A model generated the notes under the pieces. It was not told where the DNA came from and searched no databases. It saw nothing but the letters and a program-made list of their open reading frames with translations. Below, piece by piece: positions 1 to 7,492 of a DNA stretch of 16,805 bases. The DNA lies in NCBI GenBank assembly GCA_913061385.1, contig CAJXTM010000010.1:1-16805 (forward strand), given 5' to 3'. Numbering within the stretch: position 1 is the stretch's first letter; each line of letters opens with the position of its first letter. The position numbers were made by a program, and so were the translations under genes. The stretch comes from an uncultured Rhodopirellula sp. (GTDB taxonomy: Bacteria; Planctomycetota; Planctomycetia; Pirellulales; Pirellulaceae).

Positions 1-47
1 CTACACGTAAGGAGTCGTCGGCAGCGTCAGATGTGTATAAGAGACAG
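1..47 (+). other. Illumina Nextera i5-side adapter (artefact)
   Basis: This is not biological sequence. Bases 1-6 (CTACAC) match the end of the P5 primer, 7-14 (GTAAGGAG) are an 8-base index that I recognise as a standard Nextera i5 index, and 15-47 are the Nextera read-1 transposase adapter, beginning TCGTCGGCAGCGTC and ending with the 19-base mosaic end AGATGTGTATAAGAGACAG. Genuine sequence starts at 48. Reading through the adapter creates false peptides, for example MCIRDR on the plus strand and LSLIHI on the minus strand. Confidence 0.98.
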
Positions 48-398
48 GACATGCACAATGCCTTGGCGGACATCGTCAATGTCAAACAGAGTGACACCAA
101 ATTCTTTGCAATTATCACGTAGTGTGTCGATCTGTTTCCGGCTGATCGGGTCAGCGATCGGCAGGTTGCGATCAGACGTTGGCACGTTGTGGTCGGGCGT
201 GGCAATTGTTCGTTCGGCCCGCCGTATTGGACGCCCATTCAAACGAAGTCCTTCGAACGCCTGGGGGCTCGTCACTTCATGAACCAAGTGCAAATCGATG
301 TAAAGAATCGACGGGCCCTGCTCGGGAGCATGTACAACGTGTTGGTCCCAGATTTTTTCAAGCATGGTCCGCGGGGCGGACGAATTGGCATCAGACAT
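48..398 (-). CDS. leuC: 3-isopropylmalate dehydratase large subunit, N-terminal part (cut by the end of the insert)
   Basis: LeuC with LeuD isomerises 2-isopropylmalate to 3-isopropylmalate in leucine synthesis and carries a 4Fe-4S cluster. The visible 117 codons match the family N-terminus: [11 protein letters not shown] near residue 12, [26 protein letters not shown] text (here with ILYID), an ATPDHNVPT segment, a NCKEFGV segment and GIVHV at the cut. The protein is usually about 470 residues, so roughly three quarters is missing. The cut falls exactly at the adapter junction, so it is a library end and not a pseudogene. I chose the ATG at 398; the frame is open to a TTG at 407, which I consider less likely. 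There is no clear Shine-Dalgarno site. The cluster-binding cysteines and leuD lie outside the insert. Confidence 0.95.
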
Positions 399-442
399 TT
401 GGTGCAAAATACGGAGGAAGGGAATCAGGTGACACGATTTAC

Positions 443-470
443 TGTCAACTCTAGACGTCGAAATGTCAAC
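443..470 (-). promoter_or_regulatory. Paired GTTGACA boxes upstream of leuC
   Basis: Read on the minus strand, GTTGACA occurs at 470-464 and again at 449-443, a spacing of 21 bp (two helical turns), 45 to 72 bases before the leuC ATG. Each contains a perfect TTGACA -35 hexamer, but no good -10 box follows at 16-18 bases. The pair could be an operator on one helix face or alternative -35 elements. This is inference from sequence alone. Confidence 0.25.
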
Positions 471-472
471 GG

Positions 473-496
473 CTGAGGCGGTGGGAACAGCCTCAG
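473..496. repeat. Inverted repeat in the leuC upstream region
   Basis: CTGAGGC (473-479) and GCCTCAG (490-496) form a perfect 7-bp stem with a 10-base loop, about 75 bases before the leuC start. There is no following U-run, so it is not an intrinsic terminator. It may be a leader hairpin or may be chance. Confidence 0.3.
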
Positions 497-725
497 AGTG
501 ACTGATTATGTCCAGAACTGTCCTGACAAACTGCCTTGTTCATAAAATTCCGACTGAGGCCAGATGACGCGGCAGGTCAATCAAATAGGCACGTTGGAGA
601 AGCCAAATGATCAGATGCCTGACTGGCACGCATCAGAATCGCAAGCATGAAGGCTCCAAGAGGCATGGCGGCTCCCGATTGTGGGGCGGGCGTGTATTGG
701 GCGTTTCAATGACAACCTGTCCAGG

Positions 726-757
726 ATCGCAAGCTGCGATTAGTGGTGAGTGCGATC
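726..757. repeat. Hairpin with two competing 3' arms just downstream of the epimerase
   Basis: ATCGCA (726-731) can pair with TGCGAT at 735-740 across a 3-base loop. Extended to GATCGCA (725-731), it can pair instead with TGCGATC at 751-757. The structure starts 6 bases after the epimerase stop codon. It lacks a U-run in the direction of transcription, so it could at most be a weak or factor-dependent 3' end. Confidence 0.3.
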
Positions 758-762
758 AGGAC

Positions 763-1773
763 TTAGATTGAAAAATAGTCTCGATACCAATCGACAAAAT
801 TTTGGACGCCGATCTGGATGGGAGTTGAGGGTCGGAAGCCGACGGCAGCTTCCAGTGCATTGATGTCTGCAAAGGTAGCTGGCACATCTCCTGCCTGCAT
901 GGGCATCAGGTTTTTCTTCGCCTGAATCCCAACCGCTCGTTCAATCGTTTCAATGAAGGTCGATAATTCGACTGGGTTGTTGTTGCCAATGTTATAAACC
1001 CGATAAGGTGCCGAACTGGTCGATGGATTGGGGTCCCTGCTGTCCCAGTCGGGGTCAGGTGCTGCAATCTGTTCTGACGTTCGATCGACGCCTTCGACGA
1101 TATCGTCGATGTAGGTGAAGTCGCGTTTCATATGGCCTTCATTGAAAACATCAATAGGACGCCCTTCGAGGATGGCTTTTGTGAACAGAAACAACGCCAT
1201 ATCAGGACGTCCCCATGGACCATAGACGGTGAAGAATCGCAGTCCCGTTGTTGGCAGTTCGTACAGGTGACTGTACGTATGAGCCATCAGTTCATTGCTC
1301 TTTTTAGTGGCTGCGTAAAGACTCATCGGATGATCAACGCGGTCGGCCGTTGCAAAGGGCATTTTGGTGCAACCACCGTAAACACTGCTGCTGCTTGCAT
1401 ATGTCAGGTGGGGTGTTTTCGCATTTCGACATGCTTCAAGGACGTTCAGAAACCCAACGATATTGCTTTCTGTATATGCCCGTGGGTTGGTGATCGAGTA
1501 ACGAACGCCTGCCTGAGCTGCCAAGTTGATCACGCGGTCAAAGTCGTGGTCACGGAAGACCTTATCGACTTGTGCTTGCTCCGAAAGATCAGCCTCAATA
1601 AACTTGAAATTATCAAAGTCATTCAAACGATTTAAACGATCTTGCTTTAACGCGACACTGTAGTAGTCATTTAGGTTGTCAAAGCCAACCACTTTTTCAC
1701 CACGGTTAAGCAAACGCAACGACAGGTGAAAACCGATGAATCCTGCGGCACCAGTGACAAGATGTTGGTTCAT
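763..1773 (-). CDS. UDP-glucuronate 4-epimerase (NAD-dependent, extended SDR)
   Basis: It is predicted to interconvert UDP-glucuronate and UDP-galacturonate in the cytosol, supplying uronic acids for capsule, LPS or exopolysaccharide. The 336-residue length is normal for the family. The NAD-binding glycine motif GAAGFIG is at residues 8-14, AAQAGVRYS at 85-93, the SSSVYG serine motif at about 128-133, and the catalytic YAATK (Tyr153, Lys157) follows. The segment [19 protein letters not shown] and the [12 protein letters not shown] stretch are what I recognise as typical of the UDP-glucuronate epimerase branch rather than GalE. It lies 21 bases after the 66-codon ORF and downstream of the decayed glmS, all on one strand, so it probably belonged to one amino- and nucleotide-sugar transcription unit. 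The ATG at 1773 has only a weak purine stretch upstream. Exact substrate is inferred from family resemblance. Confidence 0.9.
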   Translation of the reverse strand: MNQHLVTGAAGFIGFHLSLRLLNRGEKVVGFDNLNDYYSVALKQDRLNRLNDFDNFKFIEADLSEQAQVDKVFRDHDFDRVINLAAQAGVRYSITNPRAYTESNIVGFLNVLEACRNAKTPHLTYASSSSVYGGCTKMPFATADRVDHPMSLYAATKKSNELMAHTYSHLYELPTTGLRFFTVYGPWGRPDMALFLFTKAILEGRPIDVFNEGHMKRDFTYIDDIVEGVDRTSEQIAAPDPDWDSRDPNPSTSSAPYRVYNIGNNNPVELSTFIETIERAVGIQAKKNLMPMQAGDVPATFADINALEAAVGFRPSTPIQIGVQNFVDWYRDYFSI

Positions 1774-1794
1774 GTATTTTGACTTATTCCGACT

Positions 1795-1995
1795 TTAGAC
1801 AGGTTCTTCGACGAAGGTGCTGTGGGGTTCACATGTGCTGGGAACAATTCGCGTTACATTGACCTTCGAGCGACGAAGTTCTTCGATTTCTGCTGCCATC
1901 TGGGCAATCAGTTCAGCGATTTCGGTTCCAGCATTTTCACCGATATTCACGATCAGTGCTTTGCGAGAGTTATAGCTTAAGCCCGGGGTTTTCAT
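1795..1995 (-). CDS. Small unknown protein, 66 residues
   Basis: I do not recognise this protein. It starts with ATG, encodes 66 residues and has no signal peptide or membrane segment. Residues about 22-44 (GTEIAELIAQMAAEIEELRR) are strongly helical and could form a short coiled coil; the tail (TRIVPSTCEPHSTFVEEPV) looks extended and has the only cysteine. It sits between the glmS pseudogene (80 bases upstream) and the epimerase (21 bases downstream), all on the same strand, which argues for co-transcription. No strong Shine-Dalgarno site is visible. The reasons to believe it are operon-like spacing and the amphipathic helix pattern, not homology. It could be a partner or regulator of a sugar enzyme, but nothing shows that. 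Confidence 0.55.
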   Translation of the reverse strand: MKTPGLSYNSRKALIVNIGENAGTEIAELIAQMAAEIEELRRSKVNVTRIVPSTCEPHSTFVEEPV

Positions 1996-2075
1996 GGTAC
2001 TGTGCTTTTTGGATAGACCGAGAGTTTTTTTACGTCTTTCACACTATTTCACCGCTTTGAACGATCAAGCTATTC

Positions 2076-3938
2076 TTATTCGACGGTGACGCTTTTTGCT
2101 AAATTTCTGGGTTTGTCTACATCACAGTTTCGCAACAGCGCGATGTGATAGGACAAAAGTTGAAGCGGCACGATAGTTACGATCGGTTGTAAAAATTCTG
2201 GTACTTTTGGAATTCGAATCACATCATCTGCAATTTTGTCCACTTGGGGATCGTCGTGACTTGCGATCGCGATGATTGGTCCGCCTCGGGCTTTGACCTC
2301 TTCCATATTTGCCATGACTTTGTCGTAAGTTGTCCCGTGCGGAATGATAAATACGCTAGGAGTGGCATCATCTACCAGAGCAATTGGGCCGTGTTTCATT
2401 TCAGCAGCGGGATAGCCTTCCGCGTGGATGTAGCTGATTTCCTTGAGCTTTAACGCACCCTCCAAGGCCGTTGGGAAATTGAATTGTCGTCCTAAATACA
2501 GGAATTCGTTGGACTTGTGATACTTTGCCGCTACTTCACGAACTTTGCTATCGGAACTGAGAGCGGTCTGGACGGCATTGGGCAGTGTGCGTAAGGCTTC
2601 TATTATTTGCCGCCCATTTTCAAAACTGAGATGCCGCATTCGACCAAAGTAAAGTCCCAGCATCGCCAAGATGCAGCATTGAGAGGTGTAAGCTTTAGTG
2701 CTGGCAACACCGATTTCAGGTCCCGCATGCAAGTACACACCTCCATCGGCTACCTGTGCGATCGAACTGGCGACGACATTGCAGATTGCAGATTGCTAGA
2801 GTGCGATGTCCCTTTCTTTTGGTTTCTCGCAGGGCTGCCAGTGTATCGGCAGTCTCGCCACTTTGTGTCAGCCCGAACACCAGCGTGTTTTTCTCGATAG
2901 GTGGATTGCGGTATCGTAATTCGCTCGCGTATTCGACGCTGACTGGGATTCTTGCTAATTCCTCAATCAGGTATTCCCCAACGAGAGCGGAGTGCCAGCT
3001 TGTGCCGCAACCAGTCAAAATGATCCGTTCAACACTTCCCAATTGTTGCGGGGTGAGATTCAGTCCTCCGAAAACCGCGGTAGCATCTTCATCATCAAAG
3101 CGACCTCTCATCGCATTGCGGATCGCCTCAGGTTACTCGTAAATCTCTTTGAGCATGAAGTGCTCGAAACCCTCTAAGCTGGCTTCACCGCTTTCAGTCT
3201 CCAGAGGTTGGATGTCGATACACACCTTTCCTTGATCACGATGAAGAACCGAAAATCCGTCTGGCGTGAGGACTGCAATCTGATGGTCCGCAAGATAGAC
3301 AATTCGATCAGTGCGACCCACAAGAGGCGAGGCATCGCTGGACACAAAGTACTCTCCCCGCCCGACTCCAATCACAAGCGGACTGCCGAACCGTGCGGTG
3401 ATCATCAGATTTGGCTTGTGCGAAAGGTAATCGCTAAACCGTAGGTACCTCGCAAACGAGCGAGAGTAGTCTGGACTGCACTCAAATAACGAACGTTCGG
3501 TTTGCCTGGTACTTCAGCAGTGTTTTTCAGACTCTCGGCAAGCAGGTGCGCGATCACTTCGCTGTCAGTTTCGGAGCGAAAGCTGTATCCCTTTGCAACA
3601 AGTTCATCTTTCAGTGTCTGAAAGTTTTCGATCACTCCATTATCCACAATAGCGATCTAACCTTCGCCACCTAGATGGGGGTGAGCATTTGGCTCGGTGG
3701 CTGGTCCGTGTGTTGCCCATCGAGTGTGGCCGATCCCGAGAGATCCCTTCAGCGGTGCTTTCGCTAGGCGACTAGCCAAGGCATCGATTCTTCCAACCGA
3801 ACGAGTCACTCCTACGGCGTTACCCGAGTGCACTGCCAGTCCTGAACTGTCGTAGCCGCGATACTCCAAGCGGCGAAGACCCTCCAGCAGAAAGGAGCAA
3901 GCTTCACTACTCCCCACATAACCAACTAGTCAACACAT
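2076..3938 (-). pseudogene. glmS: Glutamine--fructose-6-phosphate aminotransferase (isomerizing), decayed by five lesions
   Basis: GlmS makes glucosamine-6-phosphate from fructose-6-phosphate and glutamine, the first step to UDP-GlcNAc. The frame begins at ATG 3938 with Met-Cys, keeping the nucleophile cysteine, but codon 3 (normally Gly of MCGIVG) is TGA at 3932-3930. Further lesions are TAG at 3659-3657 after HPHLGGEG, a 1-base deletion at about 3420/3421 after ITFR, TAA at 3135-3133 where MLKEIYEQ would have Gln, and a 7-bp tandem duplication (2778-2791) after LAICN. Between them the family motifs survive: [41 protein letters not shown], the EGALKLKEISYIHAE segment and the terminal PRNLAKSVTVE. 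The usual VHNG reads VDNG. Length is 1863; minus 7 plus 1 gives 1857, exactly 618 codons plus stop, against 609 in E. coli. GlmS is normally essential, so a functional copy probably exists elsewhere. Confidence 0.92.
2778..2796. repeat. 7-bp tandem duplication that frameshifts glmS
   Basis: On the plus strand ATTGCAG occurs at 2778-2784 and again at 2785-2791, followed by ATTGC. Removing one unit restores the minus-strand reading LAICN-VVASSIAQVADGGVYLHAG, which matches GlmS; with both units the frame shifts into LQCRRQFDRT. This is the signature of replication slippage. Confidence 0.9.
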
Positions 3939-4131
3939 CTGCTCGGGTCCCCAGCTGCATCCAGTAGCCCACGCATCAGAAAAGTTGGACGAGCGTGTTT
4001 CTCGCAAGGATAAGCTATCGGCCTTGCGTTCTCCGATCTTGAACAAAAAAACGCGACGGTCAAGTAAGAAAATATTACGTCAAAACGCTATCGGAGAAAT
4101 TGTTCTGTTTGCGATCACGTTGAGTGCAGCA

Positions 4132-4749
4132 TCAAGCTGCGCGGCGGGCTCTTTTTACACTGGACACTTGCAGCGGATTCCATGTGTCGTTCCGTGCGAC
4201 GAGAACCACTGTTTCTTCGTGAGAAATCCGGGCAAGTAACCCCGTGATCGCAGGATTCGAATCAATTTCGACGGTATTTGCCACCAGAATCAGATCAACA
4301 GAACCGAAGGTGTGAGCAATTTTCATCAACCCTCGGTCAACTGATCCCGGGAGGAGCTGGGGGTGAATACCGTGATTCCGCAACGTTTGGTGAAATTGCT
4401 TCAGATTGACACCGCCAGCCATTTCAAACTCATCAACGCCAAAGTAGCGAATTGACTTCGAATTACTGGACAAAGCCTCCATGACTGCAATTGCCTGAGA
4501 GCCATCACCGACCCCTAGCTCGAGAACGGAGGCGGCGGTGATCGTTTTTAAGTGCTTTTGGAGACTGCCGTGGGGTTTAGCAGCAAATATTCCAAATGAA
4601 GATTTGGCGGGCGACTTGACTGCCTTTTCCCGGACCTTCGGAGGGCTCGGGGAGACGGGTGTGTCAGCTCTCCGCGTCTTGCCCGGTTCGGGTGAAGGTG
4701 ACTTTGTGGATTGACCCCGAAGAGATTTCCAGAGTTTCATCAGCGGCAT
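4132..4749 (-). CDS. Class I SAM-dependent methyltransferase-like protein
   Basis: About 205 residues. After a short N-terminus (MPLMKLWKSL) comes a Pro/Ser/Lys-rich, probably disordered linker to about residue 50 and then a Rossmann-like domain: VLELGVGDGSQA fits methyltransferase motif I (E/DxGxGxG), IRYFGVDEFEM fits the strand ending in the acidic residue that holds the SAM ribose, and VDLILVANTVEID fits the motif IV strand. It seems short for a complete methyltransferase with a substrate lid, and the end after VVLVARNDTWN is basic (VKRARRAA). I chose ATG 4749 because GAGG lies at 4762-4759, 9 bases upstream; the frame is open further back only to a TTG at 4785. Substrate is unknown. It stands alone, about 190 bases before the glmS start and 530 bases after the sulfatase. 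Confidence 0.7.
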   Translation of the reverse strand: MPLMKLWKSLRGQSTKSPSPEPGKTRRADTPVSPSPPKVREKAVKSPAKSSFGIFAAKPHGSLQKHLKTITAASVLELGVGDGSQAIAVMEALSSNSKSIRYFGVDEFEMAGGVNLKQFHQTLRNHGIHPQLLPGSVDRGLMKIAHTFGSVDLILVANTVEIDSNPAITGLLARISHEETVVLVARNDTWNPLQVSSVKRARRAA

Positions 4750-4931
4750 CAGAAAATACCTCGAAGGGCACGTGCGAGAACACAACTACGACATTAAAGT
4801 CATCGGATGAGTCGTGCACTGAAATCGATTGCTTTCCCGCTCGGTCAGGTTAGGCGATTCGTGGGCGAGTCTTTGCTCTGTGCGTACTGTGCTGGCAAAT
4901 GAACGATTTGCCGGTGAATGAAACTTATGCC

Positions 4932-4955
4932 GCAGACCATCACGAAATGGTCTGC
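4932..4955. repeat. Perfect 9-bp inverted repeat
   Basis: GCAGACCAT (4932-4940) and ATGGTCTGC (4947-4955) form a 9-bp stem with the 6-base loop CACGAA. On the minus strand, the direction of both neighbours, the T-run (complement of 4964-4969) lies before the stem instead of after it, so it is not a canonical intrinsic terminator. It may be a 3' end structure, an operator, or a chance occurrence. Confidence 0.4.
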
Positions 4956-5164
4956 CAAAGCAGAAAAAATTCATGCTTCTGTCGGGACTGCAGAAACCGC
5001 CGGTTCATTGCATTGCGGCGATCTCGCGAATCACAAGCAAACGAGAGTTCGTAAATGTGCTATTTGCGATGCCCAGTCTTCACGAGTGATTATTTCTCGG
5101 TGCATGCGACCTTCTCGCTTCGAACGCGTATTATCCCGTTTACCCAGATTCCCCGCGTGTCGGC

Positions 5165-5200
5165 AGCACTGCGAGTGGGTAGCACTGCGAGTGGGTAGCA
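5165..5200. repeat. 16-bp tandem duplication
   Basis: AGCACTGCGAGTGGGT occurs at 5165-5180 and again immediately at 5181-5196, followed by AGCA as the start of a third unit. The copies are identical, which suggests a recent slippage event in non-coding DNA, about 80 bases beyond the end of the sulfatase gene. Confidence 0.9.
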
Positions 5201-5279
5201 GCCAAGGCATCCCTTTGAGGGATGTTCATGGTCACTTGTTGTGCAGGGAGTAGACGCTTGGATTGAGTTGTCCTGCCGC

Positions 5280-6713
5280 TTATTCGTTGTCCTTGAGCCA
5301 AGGGCTACGGGCGTTCATGGTGATTTCGTCGTCAATTTGTTTCATTCTTTGTTGCAAGCGATCGACGATTTCGGGGTTCTGAGCAGCAACATTGTTCTGT
5401 TCGCCAACGTCTTTGCTCAGATCAAATAGCATGGTTTGGGTTTGTGCTTTGCCGACAGCAGGATTTTTCTGATTTCTGCGTTGTCGCGGTTTCTTGACCA
5501 GCAGTTTCCAATCCCCCTGTCTGATTCCCTCGAGGTTTCCCTGAGATGTGTAGTGCATGAATTCATTGCGTGGCGATTCATTTATCTGTCCGGTCCACAG
5601 TTTGGAGACATCGATCCCATCAATCTTTTTCTGCGTTGGCAGCGGTTTTCCTGTCAGCGTGGCAATCGTTGGAAGCACATCGATGGTTCCCGTCAACTCG
5701 TCACAAACGGTTCCGGCTGGAATCCCAGGCCCGCGGATCAGACACGGAACTCGTTGACCGCCCTCAAAAGTAGTCCCTTTTCCATCACGCAGTGGGCCAG
5801 CTGAACCACCATGATGTTTGAACTGCAGCCATGGCCCATTGTCAGTGGTGTAAATGACATACGTATTGTCGGCCAGCTTCAATTCATCCAGTGTGTTCAG
5901 CAGTCGACCGACCTCAGAGTCGATGTGCTCGATCACATTGATATAAGCATTCAACGGATTTGGATCACGGACATCATCGGGAACATAGAGCGGGATGTGA
6001 GGCATGGAGTGTGGAAGATAAACGAAGAACGACTCATCGCGGTGCGCGGTGATAAAGTCGATTGCACTTTGGGTATACCTGCGAGTTACAGTTCGTTGGT
6101 CTACAGGTAGCTCAACGATTTCTTCATCTTTAATCAGCGGTGTCTTCCACTTGGTCAATGTTGAGGCAGGATCATTCCACAGAATGTCCATGCCGGCGGC
6201 ACCGCCCTGTGGTTTGCCTTTGTTGTCGGGATGGTTCATGTCATTGGAGTAAGGAATGCCGAGGTAGGTATCAAAACCATTTGATGTCGGCAGTACTTCG
6301 GGATGGTGTCCAAGATGCCATTTTCCAAAACAGGCTGTAGCGTATCCTTGCGATTTCAGGTGATCTGCGATGGTGTGTTCGTTTGGATTCAAGCCCTTTT
6401 TTGATGTGGGAAAGAGAACATGCTGATGCATTCCGACACGCTTGGGGTAGCAACCTGTTAGCAATGCAGCCCGAGATGGTGTGCAGACAGGAGAGGCAAC
6501 CATGAAGCTTGTGAATTTCCGGCCCTCCTGAGCCAAGCGGTCCACGTTTGGCGTTTGAATCGTTTGAGATCCAAAACAACTCAAATCGCCGTAGCCCTGG
6601 TCATCTGCGAAGATGATGACAAAGTTTGGTTCGTTCGCTTGCGCTCTGCCAAACCCGGAAAAGAGGACGGCACAGATTGATAGTGTAAGAACTGCTTGTG
6701 TCGAACTTTTCAT
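5280..6713 (-). CDS. Secreted arylsulfatase (family S1, formylglycine-dependent)
   Basis: It is predicted to hydrolyse sulfate esters, in planctomycetes typically those on algal polysaccharides or other sulfated glycans. The 477 residues begin with a Sec signal peptide (hydrophobic core about residues 8-21, cleavage near AQA-NE at 24-27). Calcium-binding ADDQGYGD is at 36-43. The modification motif C-x-P-S-R is intact as VCTPSR with Cys77, which must be converted to formylglycine by a sulfatase-maturing enzyme not seen here. GKWHLG (Lys131, His133), PHSMPHIPLYVPDD and TTDNGPW complete the S1 active site. A C-terminal sub-domain (WKLLVKKPRQ, LFDLSKDVGEQNNVA) is present. The ATG at 6713 starts the signal peptide and has no strong ribosome site. 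Upstream on the same strand lies the tail of another sulfatase, suggesting a former sulfatase cluster. The substrate cannot be told from sequence. Confidence 0.95.
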   Translation of the reverse strand: MKSSTQAVLTLSICAVLFSGFGRAQANEPNFVIIFADDQGYGDLSCFGSQTIQTPNVDRLAQEGRKFTSFMVASPVCTPSRAALLTGCYPKRVGMHQHVLFPTSKKGLNPNEHTIADHLKSQGYATACFGKWHLGHHPEVLPTSNGFDTYLGIPYSNDMNHPDNKGKPQGGAAGMDILWNDPASTLTKWKTPLIKDEEIVELPVDQRTVTRRYTQSAIDFITAHRDESFFVYLPHSMPHIPLYVPDDVRDPNPLNAYINVIEHIDSEVGRLLNTLDELKLADNTYVIYTTDNGPWLQFKHHGGSAGPLRDGKGTTFEGGQRVPCLIRGPGIPAGTVCDELTGTIDVLPTIATLTGKPLPTQKKIDGIDVSKLWTGQINESPRNEFMHYTSQGNLEGIRQGDWKLLVKKPRQRRNQKNPAVGKAQTQTMLFDLSKDVGEQNNVAAQNPEIVDRLQQRMKQIDDEITMNARSPWLKDNE

Positions 6714-7061
6714 GTGGGCTGATCTTTCGGTAAATGAGGCAACTGTGAATAACTAGTTTAACATGGCGATTTGCAATGTTGTGACCACAATCCGAGTTTA
6801 CACCGGATTGCTCATCAACGGTCTGGCAGACGCACGACGATTGCAGTCAAGGACTTAAAGTAACTATTTGTCGATGGTTATTTTGAGGACGAATTGTTTT
6901 TGATTCGCGAGCCGATTGAGTGTGACTTTTGCTTGTCATGCCTATCTTTATAAACTGCCAGGCCTTGGAAGTTTTCCATAATTGGTTTTGCTTCTCCCAC
7001 CAAAATATTTGTCGCGGATCCAGTTGGGTTGCCAGACGTGCAAAACACGATTGCTATTGTC
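6714..7061. other. Intergenic region upstream of the sulfatase
   Basis: About 350 bases, AT-richer than the genes around it. It should contain the sulfatase promoter. A 6-bp inverted repeat (AATCCG 6789-6794, CGGATT 6804-6809) with a 9-base loop is present. No promoter pair stood out, and a plus-strand frame starting at 6929 has no recognisable product. Confidence 0.5.
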
Positions 7062-7379
7062 TTAACGCGGTGTTTCAGGCTGTGGGTTTTGTGAAATCAG
7101 TGGGTCGGGGGCACCCAGTTGAGTTTGCCATTCGTCCATTCGAAGATGCATGTGATCCAGGTCGTCACGATACGCAGGATCGACAGTAAGGTTGGTCAAC
7201 TCATGGGGGGCATATGCCAGATTAAAAAGTAGTTCATGGTTGACCTGGGGGTAGACATGCAATTTCAAGTTGCCAATGTGAACAACTCGTTGATTGTCTT
7301 GAAATGGTAGGAGCAGTGCGTGGCGTACTGATTTGACCTCGCCTGCGATCATCAAACCAGAGAGTGGAAGGAGAACCAA
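7062..7379 (-). pseudogene. C-terminal remnant of a second sulfatase
   Basis: The frame encodes about 90 meaningful residues that read like the C-terminal sub-domain of S1 sulfatases: RHALLLPFQDNQRVV, then NLKLHVYPQ where the family has WKLI-Y-P, then ELLFNLAYAPHELTNL matching the LFDL--DPxExxNLA signature, and a final helix ending in EWQTQLG. There is no catalytic domain: the frame is closed by TAA at 7388-7386, no C-x-P-S-R motif is found upstream, and the first 10 or so residues (VLLPLSGLMIA) do not look like sulfatase. It lies about 350 bases upstream of the complete sulfatase on the same strand, so it may be what is left of a tandem paralogue after deletion. It is not a copy of the 5280-6713 gene's own tail, which differs clearly in sequence. 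Confidence 0.7.
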
Positions 7380-7492
7380 ACAGAATTACACGAATCTGTG
7401 AACCGCCTCATGTAGAAGTAACGCGTCAACACGATCAGAAGAAACAAACTTGCAAAGGCTACCTTAAAAGCGAGTAGCCCCAATCTTCTCAT
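7352..7492 (-). CDS. Tiny putative membrane peptide, 46 residues
   Basis: ATG at 7492 opens a 46-codon frame: a short basic start (MRRLG), one hydrophobic segment at about residues 6-23 (LLAFKVAFASLFLLIVLT), then a basic and aromatic stretch (RYFYMRRF) typical of the cytosolic or interface side of a membrane anchor. Its start overlaps the stop of the preceding small ORF by ATGA, and its 3' end overlaps the start of the sulfatase remnant in another frame. It may be a genuine small membrane protein, or the signal segment of a lost gene fused by deletion to the remnant behind it. No homologue is recognised and no Shine-Dalgarno site is seen, so coding status is uncertain. Confidence 0.35.
   Translation of the reverse strand: MRRLGLLAFKVAFASLFLLIVLTRYFYMRRFTDSCNSVWFSFHSLV

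Larger units (their letters stand above)
399..762. other. Intergenic region upstream of leuC, downstream of the epimerase
   Basis: About 360 bases with no convincing gene. It holds a direct repeat of TGTCAAC (443-449 and 464-470) and inverted repeats at 473-496 and 726-757, each listed separately. A 29-codon minus-strand ORF (666-577) was examined as a possible leu leader peptide and not accepted. The leuC promoter must lie here if leuC is transcribed on its own, but no good -35/-10 pair could be picked. Confidence 0.6.
4750..5279. other. Gene-free region between the sulfatase and the methyltransferase-like gene
   Basis: About 530 bases. The frames here (a plus frame at 4918-5253 and a minus frame at 4974-4786) show no recognisable protein and are probably spurious. 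The region contains a perfect 9-bp hairpin (4932-4955) and a 16-bp tandem duplication (5165-5200), both listed separately. It must contain the promoter of the methyltransferase-like gene and the 3' end of the sulfatase transcript. Confidence 0.6.

Noticed and set aside
577..666. A 29-codon minus-strand ORF upstream of leuC as a leucine leader peptide
   Set aside because: It has five scattered leucines, no run of them, and no attenuator stem with a U-run behind it.
2076..3938. Stop-codon recoding or selenocysteine as an explanation for the in-frame TGA in glmS
   Set aside because: TAG, TAA and two frameshifts occur in the same gene, and other genes in the window use all stops normally.
4029..4098. 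A 9-bp inverted repeat (arms 4029-4037 and 4090-4098) upstream of glmS as an operator or a glmS ribozyme
   Set aside because: The arms are 52 bases apart, the downstream gene is dead, and the glmS ribozyme core known from Firmicutes is not present.
3985..4239. Plus-strand ORF of 84 codons upstream of glmS
   Set aside because: It overlaps the end of the methyltransferase-like gene in antisense, has no ribosome site and no recognisable motif.
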